Positions 1 to 8,498 of a DNA stretch of 64,000 bases are shown one piece after another. The stretch spans positions 2,170,001 to 2,234,000 of the forward strand of contig CP073016.1 of assembly GCA_025370075.1 (NCBI GenBank), read 5' to 3'. The stretch is from Chryseotalea sp. WA131a (lineage in GTDB: Bacteria; Bacteroidota; Bacteroidia; Cytophagales; Cyclobacteriaceae). Below the pieces are notes generated by a model. The model was not told the origin of the DNA. It saw nothing but the letters and a program-made list of their open reading frames with translations, and made no database searches. Both the position numbers and the translations under genes were made by a program. Within the stretch, counting starts at the first letter, position 1. Every line of letters begins with the position of its first letter.

Positions 1-52
1 GAAAACCTTGGATTACGCGTCAACCCCGCTTGACGCAAATACATTGTTGTGC
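1..52 (-). repeat. attC site, class 1, cut by the window edge
   Basis: Only the right half is present, with the CGCAAATAC arm and the right heptamer GTTGTGC. It belongs to the cassette of the interrupted gene at 62-373. Confidence 0.75.
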
Positions 53-61
53 GTCCGTAGT

Positions 62-373
62 TTATATTCTCAAATGTTGTTTAAAAAGTCGTTCAAGTTC
101 GTTCAGTTTTACTTCGTCAAAGTCCCCGACCGATTCGTATGGGAAGTCGTCTCCCGAGGTCGTATTCTCTAACGAGATAAAGTAATGGTCCTCTTGTTTG
201 TTTTAAGTCGAAATATAGAAAAGGTACTTTTCCGAGTTGTCAGAAAGTCCTATTGCACATAAGTCTGCGTCCCAATAGTCTCTGATTTTAAAACAGTCGT
301 CACCAAATTTGTCAAAAAGGTATTTTACAATTTCTAAAATTCTGTCGTCCTTTTGTAAATCTTTATAGCTCAT
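62..373 (-). pseudogene. Hypothetical acidic protein, interrupted by an in-frame stop
   Basis: Read from the ATG at 373, the frame runs 56 codons (MSYKDLQKDDRILEI...) to a TAA at 203-205. It then continues in the same frame for 46 codons (NKQEDHYFISLENTT...) to a second stop at 62-64, ten bases from the attC. Both halves are rich in Asp, Glu and Lys and look like one protein of about 103 residues. The stop is probably a point mutation or a base error. The ends GTTGTGCG and CGCACAAC match, so the cassette itself is intact. I do not recognise the family; the acidic composition would suit a small SMI1-like or immunity-like protein, but no motif proves it. Confidence 0.6.
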
Positions 374-398
374 GTCTAAGTAGTCCGGAAACTATGGC

Positions 399-696
399 GC
401 ACAACGCTAAAGTTTGCGTCAGGGCGGGAGGTAAACACCTGCGTCATCTCCCACGTGATAAAAGAACTAAATAACCACCAACTTTGCAAGCCACACGTCC
501 GCCCCGCCTGGCGCAAACTTAATGTTATGGGCTGCTGTCCTACGTCACGCTCCACGAAGTGCGTCCCGATGTAGTCATGCGTCAAACGCTCAACAACGTG
601 CTGTCTTCCCCGGTCAACGGAGTGCCCACGTAAACGTCAAACGAAAAATTGTCAACTGGCTAAAGTCCCACGAGAACAAAACAAGTTGCCCATAAC
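399..696 (-). repeat. Family C cassette, copy 1 (no gene seen)
   Basis: The attC (399-530, arm GTTTGCG, ends GCACAAC and GTTATGG) is followed by a body of about 160 bp that ends CCATAAC. The body holds no convincing gene. Compared with the copies at 2496 and 46383 it carries scattered substitutions, so it is an older copy. Confidence 0.75.
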
Positions 697-818
697 GTAA
701 ATATTTGCGATCGGGCGGGGATTTGAAACTGCGCCTTGTCCCCAGCACCGAATGAAATAAAGATAACAAAACTTTGAATTACACGTCAACCCCGCCTGGC
801 GCAAATATATTGTTGGGC
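690..818 (-). repeat. attC site, class 2
   Basis: Left heptamer CCATAAC, right heptamer GTTGGGC. The arms ATATTTGCG and CGCAAATAT pair. It closes the cassette of the membrane protein at 828-1313. Confidence 0.85.
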
Positions 819-827
819 GTTCGTGCA

Positions 828-1313
828 TTAGTCCGCTCTTTTTGTTCTAAATGTCTTGTATCCAGTTGTCGCCAAGATTGTCCCGGTAATTATTATTAAA
901 GACCACAGTGTCCCCTTAGTTACTTTAAAGCCGGATAAAGCGTTAGCCTGAATTCCTTTGTCCATTTCTCTCGAATACAAAACTCTCAACTGACTCTCAA
1001 GTCCATTCACCCAGTCCAGATACATAATCTGTCCCAAGAGGATTATTAAAAGTAAAATAGTCAGGATTCCATTTATGATTTTGTTATTCAGTTTGAAATA
1101 GATTCCTCTCGTTAAATATGTCGTAGTCAACAGGCCAATAAAAATCACTGTCAGCAAGATGGTTTTAGGAAAAACGTAATAGGTGTCGTGAAGTTGGATG
1201 TCAACAGGTGTCGAGTCAAGTATTTGGTCACCGAAAATCCATAGTCCAATAGCTCCTGTCAAAATTACTGTCCCAAGCACCCAATATACTTCACTTATTA
1301 TTCTTGCTCTCAT
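828..1313 (-). CDS. Small four-helix membrane protein with an LHDTYYV motif
   Basis: The product has 161 residues if started at MRARII, which lies just inside the cassette. The frame stays open into the next attC, but that part is repeat sequence. Four hydrophobic segments are visible: around residues 9-26, 48-66, 76-96 and 131-150. Between the first two is DIQLHDTYYV, which resembles the HDTYFV stretch of cytochrome oxidase subunit I. The heme and copper histidines of that family are absent, so an oxidase role is not supported. A three-codon leader ORF starts in the cassette end and stops one base before this ATG. An inner-membrane location is likely; the function is unknown. Confidence 0.7.
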   Translation of the reverse strand: MRARIISEVYWVLGTVILTGAIGLWIFGDQILDSTPVDIQLHDTYYVFPKTILLTVIFIGLLTTTYLTRGIYFKLNNKIINGILTILLLIILLGQIMYLDWVNGLESQLRVLYSREMDKGIQANALSGFKVTKGTLWSLIIITGTILATTGYKTFRTKRAD

Positions 1314-1329
1314 CTCATTTATGCATGAC

Positions 1330-1458
1330 GCCCAACGTAAATATTTGCGATCGGGCGGGAGTTTGAAACTGCGTCCTGTCCCTAGCACCAAACGAAATAA
1401 AGATAACAAAACTTTGAACTACACGTCAACCCCGCCTGGCGCAAACATATTGTTGGCT
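1330..1458 (-). repeat. attC site, class 2
   Basis: Left heptamer GCCCAAC, right heptamer GTTGGCT. It closes the lipoprotein cassette at 1466-2110, whose other end is AGCCAAC. Confidence 0.85.
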
Positions 1459-1465
1459 GAAGTTG

Positions 1466-2110
1466 CTACTCCGTCCATGGCCTAGTTATCCTAATGCTGT
1501 CCTTCCGTTTTGTAACAAATTTGTTGTCTGAATTGATGATTGTATGATAGGTCAACGAGTCAATGGTAATCAAATTGTCTTTAAAATCGATCTCCTTTAT
1601 TTCATAGGTGTCAATAACTCCTTTATCGAATTTACTTCTTCTAACTTTTTTGCAATACATACCTATTGGATTTTCTCCCCAGCTTGCATCATAGCCACAC
1701 TCCTCAATATTGAATTCATCTTTCAAATTGCAATTGTCGTCCAAGAGGAGATACCAAAGAGTCATATATTCAAATCCCTCAACTCTTACAATTATTGGTT
1801 GTAGGTCGCCAATTTTTTCTTGTTTCGAAACTAAGCCAGCAATCCAATAACTTGGTTTGTAATAGTCCCCGAGAAATGGAAATAGCAATTTGACAATTTG
1901 TAAGCTGTCCATTTCCTTGAGTTGTTTAGATTTGTAGTAAAATCTTCGTCCGCTGTTTTCTCTTGATATGTCGTTGAGACTAATTGATTCTCGAAGATTG
2001 ATCGCAGCAAATAAGCTGTCGGGCAAACAATTTGTTGCGCTACTGTCATTTTGCTTTGTTTGCACACAGGCAAAAAGTAATGCAAAAATAACTAACAGTC
2101 CAAGTCTCAT
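1466..2110 (-). CDS. Putative lipoprotein, 214 aa
   Basis: The N-terminus has a hydrophobic stretch ending in a lipobox-like LLFAC (Cys15), so the mature protein is probably lipid-anchored and periplasmic or outer-membrane. The rest is hydrophilic, with a WYLLLDDNCNL stretch near residue 120 and a basic C-terminus. I do not recognise a family. The ATG at 2110 sits 34 bp inside the cassette and the stop lies 8 bp from the attC, the usual spacing in this array. Confidence 0.75.
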   Translation of the reverse strand: MRLGLLVIFALLFACVQTKQNDSSATNCLPDSLFAAINLRESISLNDISRENSGRRFYYKSKQLKEMDSLQIVKLLFPFLGDYYKPSYWIAGLVSKQEKIGDLQPIIVRVEGFEYMTLWYLLLDDNCNLKDEFNIEECGYDASWGENPIGMYCKKVRRSKFDKGVIDTYEIKEIDFKDNLITIDSLTYHTIINSDNKFVTKRKDSIRITRPWTE

Positions 2111-2137
2111 ATTTCTCTATTGTGGTCGAGCAATTTC

Positions 2138-2502
2138 AGCCAACGGCTAAGTTTGTGACGGCTGCGGTCTTCGGAGCGCGTCCCTGTCACACGTGGCAGG
2201 GCTAAATTAAGAAAAACAAACCGAATAACCGCACCGCACCCGCAGCTGGCATAAACTTTTTGTTATGCGAACAGCCCCAGAAACTGTTCAGGGGCCGAAA
2301 AACCGTCCAACGTGGCGGGTGCGCCTGCGTCCCTGTCCCGGAGCGGTGAAGCGTGGCGCGGTGAAGAAATTGCCAACCGCGTCACCGTCCCCACGCAATG
2401 GTGAACCAATTTGAAAAGCTGCAAAACAAATAAGCAAAGGCGCGGGATGAATTTTGTTTTGCGGTTTCAAAATCCTGCGAGTCCGCGGGGCTTGCGCATA
2501 AC
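2138..2502 (-). repeat. Family A cassette, copy 1
   Basis: The attC at 2138-2268 has arms GTTTGTGACGGCTGCGG and CCGCAGCTGGCATAAAC. The body of about 235 bp ends GCATAAC. It lies between a gene cassette and a family C cassette. Confidence 0.8.
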
Positions 2503-2793
2503 GCTAAAGTTTGCGTCAGGGCGGGAAGTTAACACCTGCGTCATCTCCCACGTGATAAAAAAACTAAATAACCACCAACTTTGCAAGCCACACGTCCGCC
2601 CCGCCTGGCGCAAACTTATTGTTATGGGCTGCTGTCCTACGTCACGCTCCACGAAGTGCGTCCCGATGTCGTCAGGCGTCAAACGCTCAACAACGTGCTG
2701 TTTTCCCCTGTCAACGGAGTGCACACTTAAACGTCAAACGAAAAACTGTCAACGAGCTAAAGTCCCACGAGAACAAAACAAGTTGCCCATAAC
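2496..2793 (-). repeat. Family C cassette, copy 2
   Basis: The attC is 2496-2627 with right heptamer GTTATGG, and the body ends CCATAAC. It appears essentially identical to the copy at 46383-46680, about 44 kb away. Confidence 0.8.
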
Positions 2794-3151
2794 GGCCAAG
2801 TTTGTGACGGCTGCGGTCTTCGGAGCGCGTCCCTGTCGCACGTGGCCGAGCTAAATTAAGAAAAACAAACCGAATAACCGTACCGCACCCGCAGCTGGCA
2901 TAAACTTTTTGTTATGCGAACAGCCCCAGAAACTTTTCAGGGGCCGAAAAACCGTCCAACGTGCCGGGTGCGCCTACGTCCCTGTCCCGGAGCGGTGAAG
3001 CGTGGCGCGGTGAAGAAATTGTCGACCGCGTCACCGTCCCCACGCAATGGTGAACCAATTTGAAAAGCTGCAAAAGAAATAAGCAAAGGCGCGGGATGAA
3101 TTTTGTTTTGCGGTTTCAAAATCCTGCGCGTTCGCGGGGCTTTCGCATAAC
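2787..3151 (-). repeat. Family A cassette, copy 2
   Basis: The right end reads GCTTTCGCATAAC instead of the usual GCTTGCGCATAAC. Confidence 0.8.
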
Positions 3152-3278
3152 GTGCAAATGCTTATGTCAGTAGCGGGATTTTGAAACTACGCCCTGTCCC
3201 ACAAAACGAAACGAAATTATGAAAACAAAACTAAATAACAACACGTCACCCCGCTATTGCATAAGCATGGTGTTGGCT
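3145..3278 (-). repeat. attC site, class 4
   Basis: Left heptamer GCATAAC, right heptamer GTTGGCT. The arms GCTTATG and CATAAGC pair, with one extra base in the left arm. It closes the cassette of the reversed gene at 3391-4290. Confidence 0.85.
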
Positions 3279-3304
3279 GCTGGCGCGATGTCACACGAAA
3301 CTAA

Positions 3305-3360
3305 GCACTTATGCCCAAGCTTTGGTCGTGCGTGGTGTCGAGCGGATTGGGCATGTGTGC
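3305..3360. repeat. Covarying hairpin element H1
   Basis: Outer stem GCAC with GTGC, a 2-nt internal loop, inner stem ATGCCCAA with TTGGGCAT, and a loop that starts TTTGG and ends GAGCG. It lies upstream of the gene at 3391. Confidence 0.7.
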
Positions 3361-3390
3361 GGAATGGTTACCATTTTGTAAATTTGTCTA

Positions 3391-4290
3391 ATGAATAAGA
3401 AAGTCAATATTCCGAAGTCCGACTTTAGCATTACGATTGACTACGTCAAAAACTCACGCAAGCCGTCTAGAGTTTTTGAAACTATGTCCAACCTCATTAA
3501 GGCCTTTGAAGTTTTTGATGATTCCCTTGTAAAGCATCTAGACAACAAGATTGAAACAACAATTTTGCTTGAAGATATTGAAATTGGGTCGTTAAGGGCT
3601 TGGTTAGCAAATAAGTTGCGAGGAATACCCGAAGAAGCATTAAAAGAATTGGATTGGAAAAAAGCTGTAGGTCATTATCTAAATCAAGGTAGATACATAT
3701 TGCTAAATGTCCTTGAAAAGAAAGCACAGATAACATCTGGGGATGTTGAAATAATAGATTTACAATTAAAAGAAGCTGCAAAAACAACAAGAGTAAATGA
3801 ACTACCAACTTATGTCCAGCCTACAAAAAAGTCCATTATTGAAAATATTAAAAATATAAGTGAAGCAACGAAGCCTTTAGTCGAAGGAGATACTGTTTTT
3901 TATGAGGATAATGAAAACAAAACAAGTTTCAATTTAGAATTAAAGATTGATGTAGAGTCACTTGAAGACTTGATTACAGAAGAAGAATTACAGTCAGATT
4001 CAACAATGATATTGAAAGTAAGAAAGCCTGACTTTTTAGGAAACACAAAATGGAGCTTTAAGCACGGGGAACAAAACATTGAAGCATCTATACTTCATCA
4101 AGACTGGCTGAATAAATATCAACAAGGTCAAGAAATTATTATCAATCCTCAAGATGCCTTAGTATGCAGAGTTAGAACAACTGTCAAGCATGATGAAAAC
4201 AATGATGTGATTTCAAAGACTTATGAAATCTTAGAAGTCAAGGAGATTAGAAGAGCACCAAACAGTACGCAAACAAAAATAAGCTTTTAG
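3391..4290 (+). CDS. Hypothetical protein, 299 aa, reversed relative to its array
   Basis: This is the only complete gene of an ordinary cassette that reads on the plus strand. The protein is soluble and charged. Residues 1-125 look helical, including LRAWLANKLRGIPEEALKELDW. A Lys/Asp/Glu-rich linker around 140-185 follows, then a beta-rich C-terminal part (about 190-299) with KVRKPDFLGNTKWSFKHG. No signal peptide or membrane segment is seen and I do not recognise the family. The gene is bracketed by hairpins H1 and H2 inside one cassette (ends GTTGGCTGC and GCAGCCAAC). Being reversed, it needs its own promoter, because read-through from neighbouring minus-strand genes would be antisense. Confidence 0.75.
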   Translation: MNKKVNIPKSDFSITIDYVKNSRKPSRVFETMSNLIKAFEVFDDSLVKHLDNKIETTILLEDIEIGSLRAWLANKLRGIPEEALKELDWKKAVGHYLNQGRYILLNVLEKKAQITSGDVEIIDLQLKEAAKTTRVNELPTYVQPTKKSIIENIKNISEATKPLVEGDTVFYEDNENKTSFNLELKIDVESLEDLITEEELQSDSTMILKVRKPDFLGNTKWSFKHGEQNIEASILHQDWLNKYQQGQEIIINPQDALVCRVRTTVKHDENNDVISKTYEILEVKEIRRAPNSTQTKISF

Positions 4291-4317
4291 AACTATTGTG
4301 TCGTGCGGTTGCAAAGG

Positions 4318-4375
4318 TTGGCTTATTTGCTTGCTTTGGTGTCGCGTGGGTTTGCGGGGCAAGCAAATGTGCCAA
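4318..4375. repeat. Covarying hairpin element H2
   Basis: Outer stem TTGGC with GCCAA and inner stem ATTTGCTTGC with GCAAGCAAAT. The loop begins TTTGG. It lies 27 bp after the stop of the gene at 3391-4290 and has the same orientation as H1. Confidence 0.75.
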
Positions 4376-4403
4376 TGCGCGTCTGGGTCTGTCCCGCGCT
4401 TGC

Positions 4404-4535
4404 AGCCAACGATTTGTGCTTATGCCAGTAGCGGGATTTTGAAACTGCGCCCTGTCCCACAAGCAAAACGAAGTTATGAAAACAAAACGTAAAGTCAATA
4501 CGTCACCCCGCTATTGCATAAGCACAGTGTTAGCA
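4404..4535 (-). repeat. attC site, class 4
   Basis: Left heptamer AGCCAAC, right heptamer GTTAGCA. It closes the cassette of 4544-4984. Confidence 0.85.
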
Positions 4536-4543
4536 CCAGCCAA

Positions 4544-4984
4544 CTATTTTTTTGTCACTGTAACCAATTTGTCAATAGTCTCAAGCAGCACGGGATAAAT
4601 AAATTGTCCCGCTGATTTTTGTCTGATGATTTTGTTTATCTCGTCACTGTATTTGTCAGCGGATTGCTTGTCAATGGATATTTCTCCCAACACACCTTTA
4701 AATTTAAACTCGTTTAACTTTCGGTCAGGCCATTTTCCCGCAGAAATTAGTTTTTTCGCAACTAAACCTGTCGAGCCGTCATTAAATCTATGTTGTCCTA
4801 ATTCGACAATGTCACTAGGGTAGAATTCGTGAACATAAAGAAAGTCAACATATTCAGTAAATTCTTTATCGTCAAGAATTTCATACTGATTGTCCGAAAG
4901 CTTTGTTGCATTAACAGGAACAAAAGAGGTCGAGCCGTCAAGTAATTGAATATATATTTTCTCTTCGGTCATTGTCGTTCTCAT
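4544..4984 (-). CDS. Hypothetical protein, 146 aa
   Basis: The start MRTTMTEEK is chosen because upstream codons fall in the neighbouring attC; the Met four residues on (4972) is equally possible. The protein is soluble and acidic, with a predicted beta-rich N-terminal half (IYIQLLDGSTSFVPVNATKL) and a helical C-terminus. The early phrase DGSTSFVPV recurs loosely in small Bacteroidota cassette-like proteins, but I cannot name a family. The stop lies 8 bp from the attC. Confidence 0.7.
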   Translation of the reverse strand: MRTTMTEEKIYIQLLDGSTSFVPVNATKLSDNQYEILDDKEFTEYVDFLYVHEFYPSDIVELGQHRFNDGSTGLVAKKLISAGKWPDRKLNEFKFKGVLGEISIDKQSADKYSDEINKIIRQKSAGQFIYPVLLETIDKLVTVTKK

Positions 4985-4990
4985 GGTTGG

Positions 4991-5118
4991 TGCTAACGTT
5001 TGTGTTTGCGCAGTGGTGGGCTTTCGAAGCCGCCACTGTCCGCGTGGGCAAACGTTGAACGAAGATAACACTTATAGCTTACACGTCACCCCACCATTGC
5101 GCAAACATTTTGTTAGCG
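4991..5118 (-). repeat. attC site, class 3
   Basis: Left heptamer TGCTAAC, right heptamer GTTAGCG, arm GTTTGCGCA. It closes the cassette of 5128-5772. Confidence 0.85.
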
Positions 5119-5127
5119 GCTGGTTTT

Positions 5128-5772
5128 CTAAAACTTAATTTCTCGAGCTTCTTCATACTCTACTCCTGTCACTTTGTTTTTATCAAAAGCGTCTTTAATC
5201 GTAGATGAAACAATTTTTGGCTTTGAAAATGGTAAAAAAGTAAAAATGTCTAAGTCCTTGTCGAATTTTTCTGTTACGAATATTTCATCCACCTTAACTC
5301 CGAACTTTGCTTGTATATCTTTTGATTTCAGTTCTTTGTAGTGTTCATAGGAATTGAGTTCTATTACTTCTTTTCTGAATGTCCATTCTGTTTCACAAAA
5401 AATTGATTTGTCATAGTCAAGATACAAGGTGAGTTCTGGCTGACAAAGGTGTAACCAATAGTAATTTAATGTCTCTCTTGTCTTTGGTAATATGATGCTT
5501 GCCTCATAAAACTTATGTCTCATCAGTTTAAATTGGCTTAATATTTCTCTAACCTTATTATTTACTAGAAGCCCGCTTGCGCTTATTGATGCTTGGGACA
5601 GAACATCCGTCAACTTAGCTGTTTTCACCAACTCAAAATGCAGTTTTGGTGTAAAGCCAGGAAATTCCCATGGCGACATTGAATGGGCATATTCTTGTGT
5701 CAGACAATGAAGTTGTGGATATGCTCTTCCTGTTTCTTTGCCTGTCGAGTCTGATATGTTGTAATATTTCAT
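5128..5772 (-). CDS. Hypothetical protein, possibly an immunity-type (Imm11/DUF1629-like) protein
   Basis: The product has 214 residues and no signal peptide. The order of features recalls DUF1629/Imm11 immunity proteins: a middle SGLLVNNKVREILSQF segment followed by YYWLHL and a C-terminal phrase on the expected target (VDEIFVTEKFDKD). Those families place a GLLVS...L..F motif before a Y.W motif, which agrees, but overall similarity judged by eye is weak. The gene fills its cassette, with the stop 9 bp from the attC and the ATG 57 bp from the other end. An orphan immunity protein without its toxin would fit an integron cassette. The assignment is tentative. Confidence 0.6.
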   Translation of the reverse strand: MKYYNISDSTGKETGRAYPQLHCLTQEYAHSMSPWEFPGFTPKLHFELVKTAKLTDVLSQASISASGLLVNNKVREILSQFKLMRHKFYEASIILPKTRETLNYYWLHLCQPELTLYLDYDKSIFCETEWTFRKEVIELNSYEHYKELKSKDIQAKFGVKVDEIFVTEKFDKDLDIFTFLPFSKPKIVSSTIKDAFDKNKVTGVEYEEAREIKF

Positions 5773-5828
5773 GTTTATCAGTCTGTCCGTTGTCTAACCG
5801 ATTGTGGTTGAGTGTCCGCTAAACTTGC

Positions 5829-6126
5829 CGCTAACGCTAAAGTTTGCGTCAGGGCGGGAAGTTGACACCTGCGTCATCTCCCACGTGATAAATAAACCAA
5901 ATAACCACGAAACTTACAAGCCACACGTCAGCCCCGCCTGGCGCAAACTTAATGTTATGGGCTGCTGTCCTACGTCATGTTCCACGAAGTTCGTCCCGAT
6001 GTTGTCCTGCGTCAAACGCTCAACAACGTGCTGTCTTCCCCTGTCAACGGAGTGCACACTTAAACGTCAAACGAAAAACTGTCAACGAGCTAAAGTCCCA
6101 CGAGAACAAAACAAGTTGCCCATAAC
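5829..6126 (-). repeat. Family C cassette, copy 3
   Basis: The attC is 5829-5960 (left CGCTAAC, right GTTATGG). This copy has several substitutions, such as an altered TACGTCATG in the body. Confidence 0.75.
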
Positions 6127-6248
6127 GTTTGTGTTTCTTCAGTGGTGCGCTTCCGAAGCCGCGCCCTGTCCCCGACACCAAACGTTGAACGAAGATATAA
6201 ACTTTGGATTACACCTCACCGCACCATTGAAGAAACATTTTGTTGGTA
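6120..6248 (-). repeat. attC site, class 3
   Basis: Left heptamer CCATAAC, right heptamer GTTGGTA, arms GTTTCTTCA and TGAAGAAAC. It closes the hydrolase cassette at 6262-6789. Confidence 0.85.
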
Positions 6249-6261
6249 GCAGTGCATTTTG

Positions 6262-6789
6262 TCAGCCGAGTCTTTTTAATATACTCATTCCTTCGTCCCA
6301 ATTTGTGTGTCCAGAAGCCACGTTAATATGTCCAGCGTTGCCGATATTGATAAATTCGCTTCCCCAATTGTCTGCAAAAAACTTAGCTCTGTCTAACGAA
6401 ACCCAAATGTCGTCTGCACTAGCAACAACAACAGTCTTAAAATCTATTTTGTCAATTGGTATTGGAGTAAAGCCAGTCGAAGGAAAAGTGTACTGTGGGG
6501 CTTCAAGGTCGCTTGGCGCAACAAGTAATGCACCTTTAATTTTTCGTTTAAATTTTGTCGCCCAATGAGCAATGGAGGAGCAACCTAAACTGTGTCCGAT
6601 AAGCACAACAGTTGAAAAGTCAAACTCTAGAACTTTCTTGTCAATTGTTTCAATCCATTCTTTACAAGTTGGTGCGTCCCACTCTTGTTGTTCAATTCTA
6701 AAAAAGTTGTCACCTGAATTCTGAAAGTATGTCTGCCAATGTTCAGGTCCCGAATTGCCAAGTCCTGGAACAAGTAAATAGTTAGTCAT
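6262..6789 (-). CDS. RBBP9/YdeN-family serine hydrolase
   Basis: This is a compact alpha/beta hydrolase of 175 residues, the normal length for the family. Its N-terminus NYLLVPGLGNSGPEHWQ is diagnostic. The nucleophile is in GHSLG (Ser near residue 70), the acid is in SADDIWV (near 126) and the catalytic His is in NAGHIN (near 154). The protein has no signal peptide, so it is cytoplasmic; family members are esterases of unknown natural substrate. Met at 6789 is preferred over the ATG at 6804 because it matches family starts. A 19-codon leader ORF that begins in the cassette end overlaps this start by 8 nt. Confidence 0.9.
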   Translation of the reverse strand: MTNYLLVPGLGNSGPEHWQTYFQNSGDNFFRIEQQEWDAPTCKEWIETIDKKVLEFDFSTVVLIGHSLGCSSIAHWATKFKRKIKGALLVAPSDLEAPQYTFPSTGFTPIPIDKIDFKTVVVASADDIWVSLDRAKFFADNWGSEFINIGNAGHINVASGHTNWDEGMSILKRLG

Positions 6790-6844
6790 TTGATCTAACA
6801 TCATTTGCTACATTTAATTTTAGCGGGTTGTCGTGTCGCATTGC

Positions 6845-7205
6845 TACCAACGGCCAAGTTTGTGACGGCTGCGGTCTTCGGAGCGCTTCCCTGTCGCACG
6901 TGGCAGAGCTAAATTAAGTAAAACAAACCGAATAACCGCACCGCACCCGCAGCTGGCATAAACTTTTTGTTATGCGAACAGCCCCAGAAACTGTTCAGAG
7001 ACCGAAAAACCGTCCAACGTGGCGGGTGCGCCTGCGTCCCTGTCCCGGAGCGGTGAAGCGTGGCGCGGTGAAGAAATTGCCGACCGCGTCACCGTCCCCA
7101 CGCAATGGTGAACCAATTTGAAAAGCTGCAAAAGAAATAAGCAAAGGCGCGGGATGAATTTCATTTTGCGGTTTCAAAATCCTGCTCGCGGGGCTTGCGC
7201 ATAAC
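6845..7205 (-). repeat. Family A cassette, copy 3
   Basis: It shares the rare variants GAGCGCTTCC and AATTAAGTAAAAC with the first copy at 34675. The right end lacks four bases of the usual CTGCGCGTTCGCGG. Confidence 0.8.
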
Positions 7206-7327
7206 GTTTGTGTTTCTTCAGTGGTGCGCTTCCGAAGCCGCGTCCTGTCCCCGACACAAAACGTTGGATGAAGATATAAACTTTGGGGTACACGTCACCG
7301 CACCATTGAAGAAACATTTTGTTGGCG
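7199..7327 (-). repeat. attC site, class 3
   Basis: Left heptamer GCATAAC, right heptamer GTTGGCG. It closes the cassette of the beta-lactamase-like gene. Confidence 0.85.
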
Positions 7328-7334
7328 GCTGGTT

Positions 7335-8478
7335 TTATAATACTCCAATCTCAATTAGAATATCAGCAATTTCATTTGCCTTTCTATAAGCCTCCCCTGA
7401 ACCTAAGTTTGAAAGTACAATTATTGCAATTCCCTTGTCTGGGAATCGTAATAGTTGAGAGCTAATTCCAAAATCTCCTCCGTCCCACGAAACAGAAGTC
7501 CGCCCTTTAAATTTGTCAAAATATAAACCAAAGGCTTGATTGTCTCTGTCATGACTAAATTTTATTGTCTTATGCATGAGATCATAAAATTCTTGTCCTC
7601 CAAATTTCTTTGTCACAAAAGTTCTCACTCCATTTAAGTAAGTCGTCAATGGTTGTAACCACTCCGCTGCCTCCATAATGTGGTGATGTTCGTAAATGTT
7701 GTATCCAATTTCCTTCGTCTTTAACATTTATGCCCATTGAACGATATGCTTGAACATATTCTTGTGTTCTTTTATTATATGGCGTTATCCTATTTTTAAT
7801 AACCTCTGTAATGTCATCATTAATAAGAGTATTATTCATTCCTAATGGCTCGAAAAGTCGTTTTCGTGAGAAGTCTCTGAAGGATTGTCCACTTACTTTC
7901 TCAACCACTTTCGTTAGCAGCATAAAGTTTACGTTGCAATAGTCCCACTTGACACCTGGTTTGAATGCAAGGGTGTCTCTCGATAATGACACGCTTATAC
8001 AATAGTCTATGTCGAAGTAGTTGAATGTAATCCATGAATGACCGTCTGGACGAGGTAATCTTGGATAATCTACGATTCCACTCGTGTTATAAATGAGATG
8101 TTTTATTCTAATTGTGTCAGCATACTTAGCCAGTTCTGGTACATAGTCCTCTACAGGAGTCTCCAAATTCAATTTGCCGTCCATTATTAGCAAAGCAATA
8201 CAGGCAGAAGTAAATTGTTTGGAGACAGAAGCTATGTCAAAGGAGGAGTTGGTTGAAATGGGTATCGAGTAGTCGAGATTTGCCGAGCCATATCCTTTTG
8301 AGTATAAAGTCTCAGCTCCTTTAGATATTCCTATTGCATAACCCGGAGAATCCTTTTTATCGAAGTCCTTAAATAGATTGTCAATCTTTTTTAAATCCTT
8401 CTTTGAGGGTTTTGTTAAATCTTGTCCGTTACAAGTCGAACAAATCAATACTGCTATCAGTCCTAGTAATAATCTCAT
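7335..8478 (-). pseudogene. Serine beta-lactamase-like hydrolase (class C/DD-peptidase fold), frameshifted
   Basis: The frame from the ATG at 8478 begins with a signal peptide (MRLLLGLIAVLICSTCNGQ). It carries the SxxK motif as SVSK and the YxN motif as YCN, then GGSGVVTTIDDLLKWSEN near base 7630. There it leaves frame and soon stops. The next frame resumes at KKFGGQEFYDLMHKT and ends with WDGGDFGISSQLLRFP, corresponding to the third active-site region, to a stop at 7335. One base appears lost or gained in the AACTTTTGTGAC tract. The complete protein would be about 380 residues, secreted, and act on a peptide, ester or beta-lactam; the family is too broad to tell. It is either a recent pseudogene or a base error. 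Confidence 0.8.
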
Positions 8479-8498
8479 ATCTGTCAAATAAAACTTGC

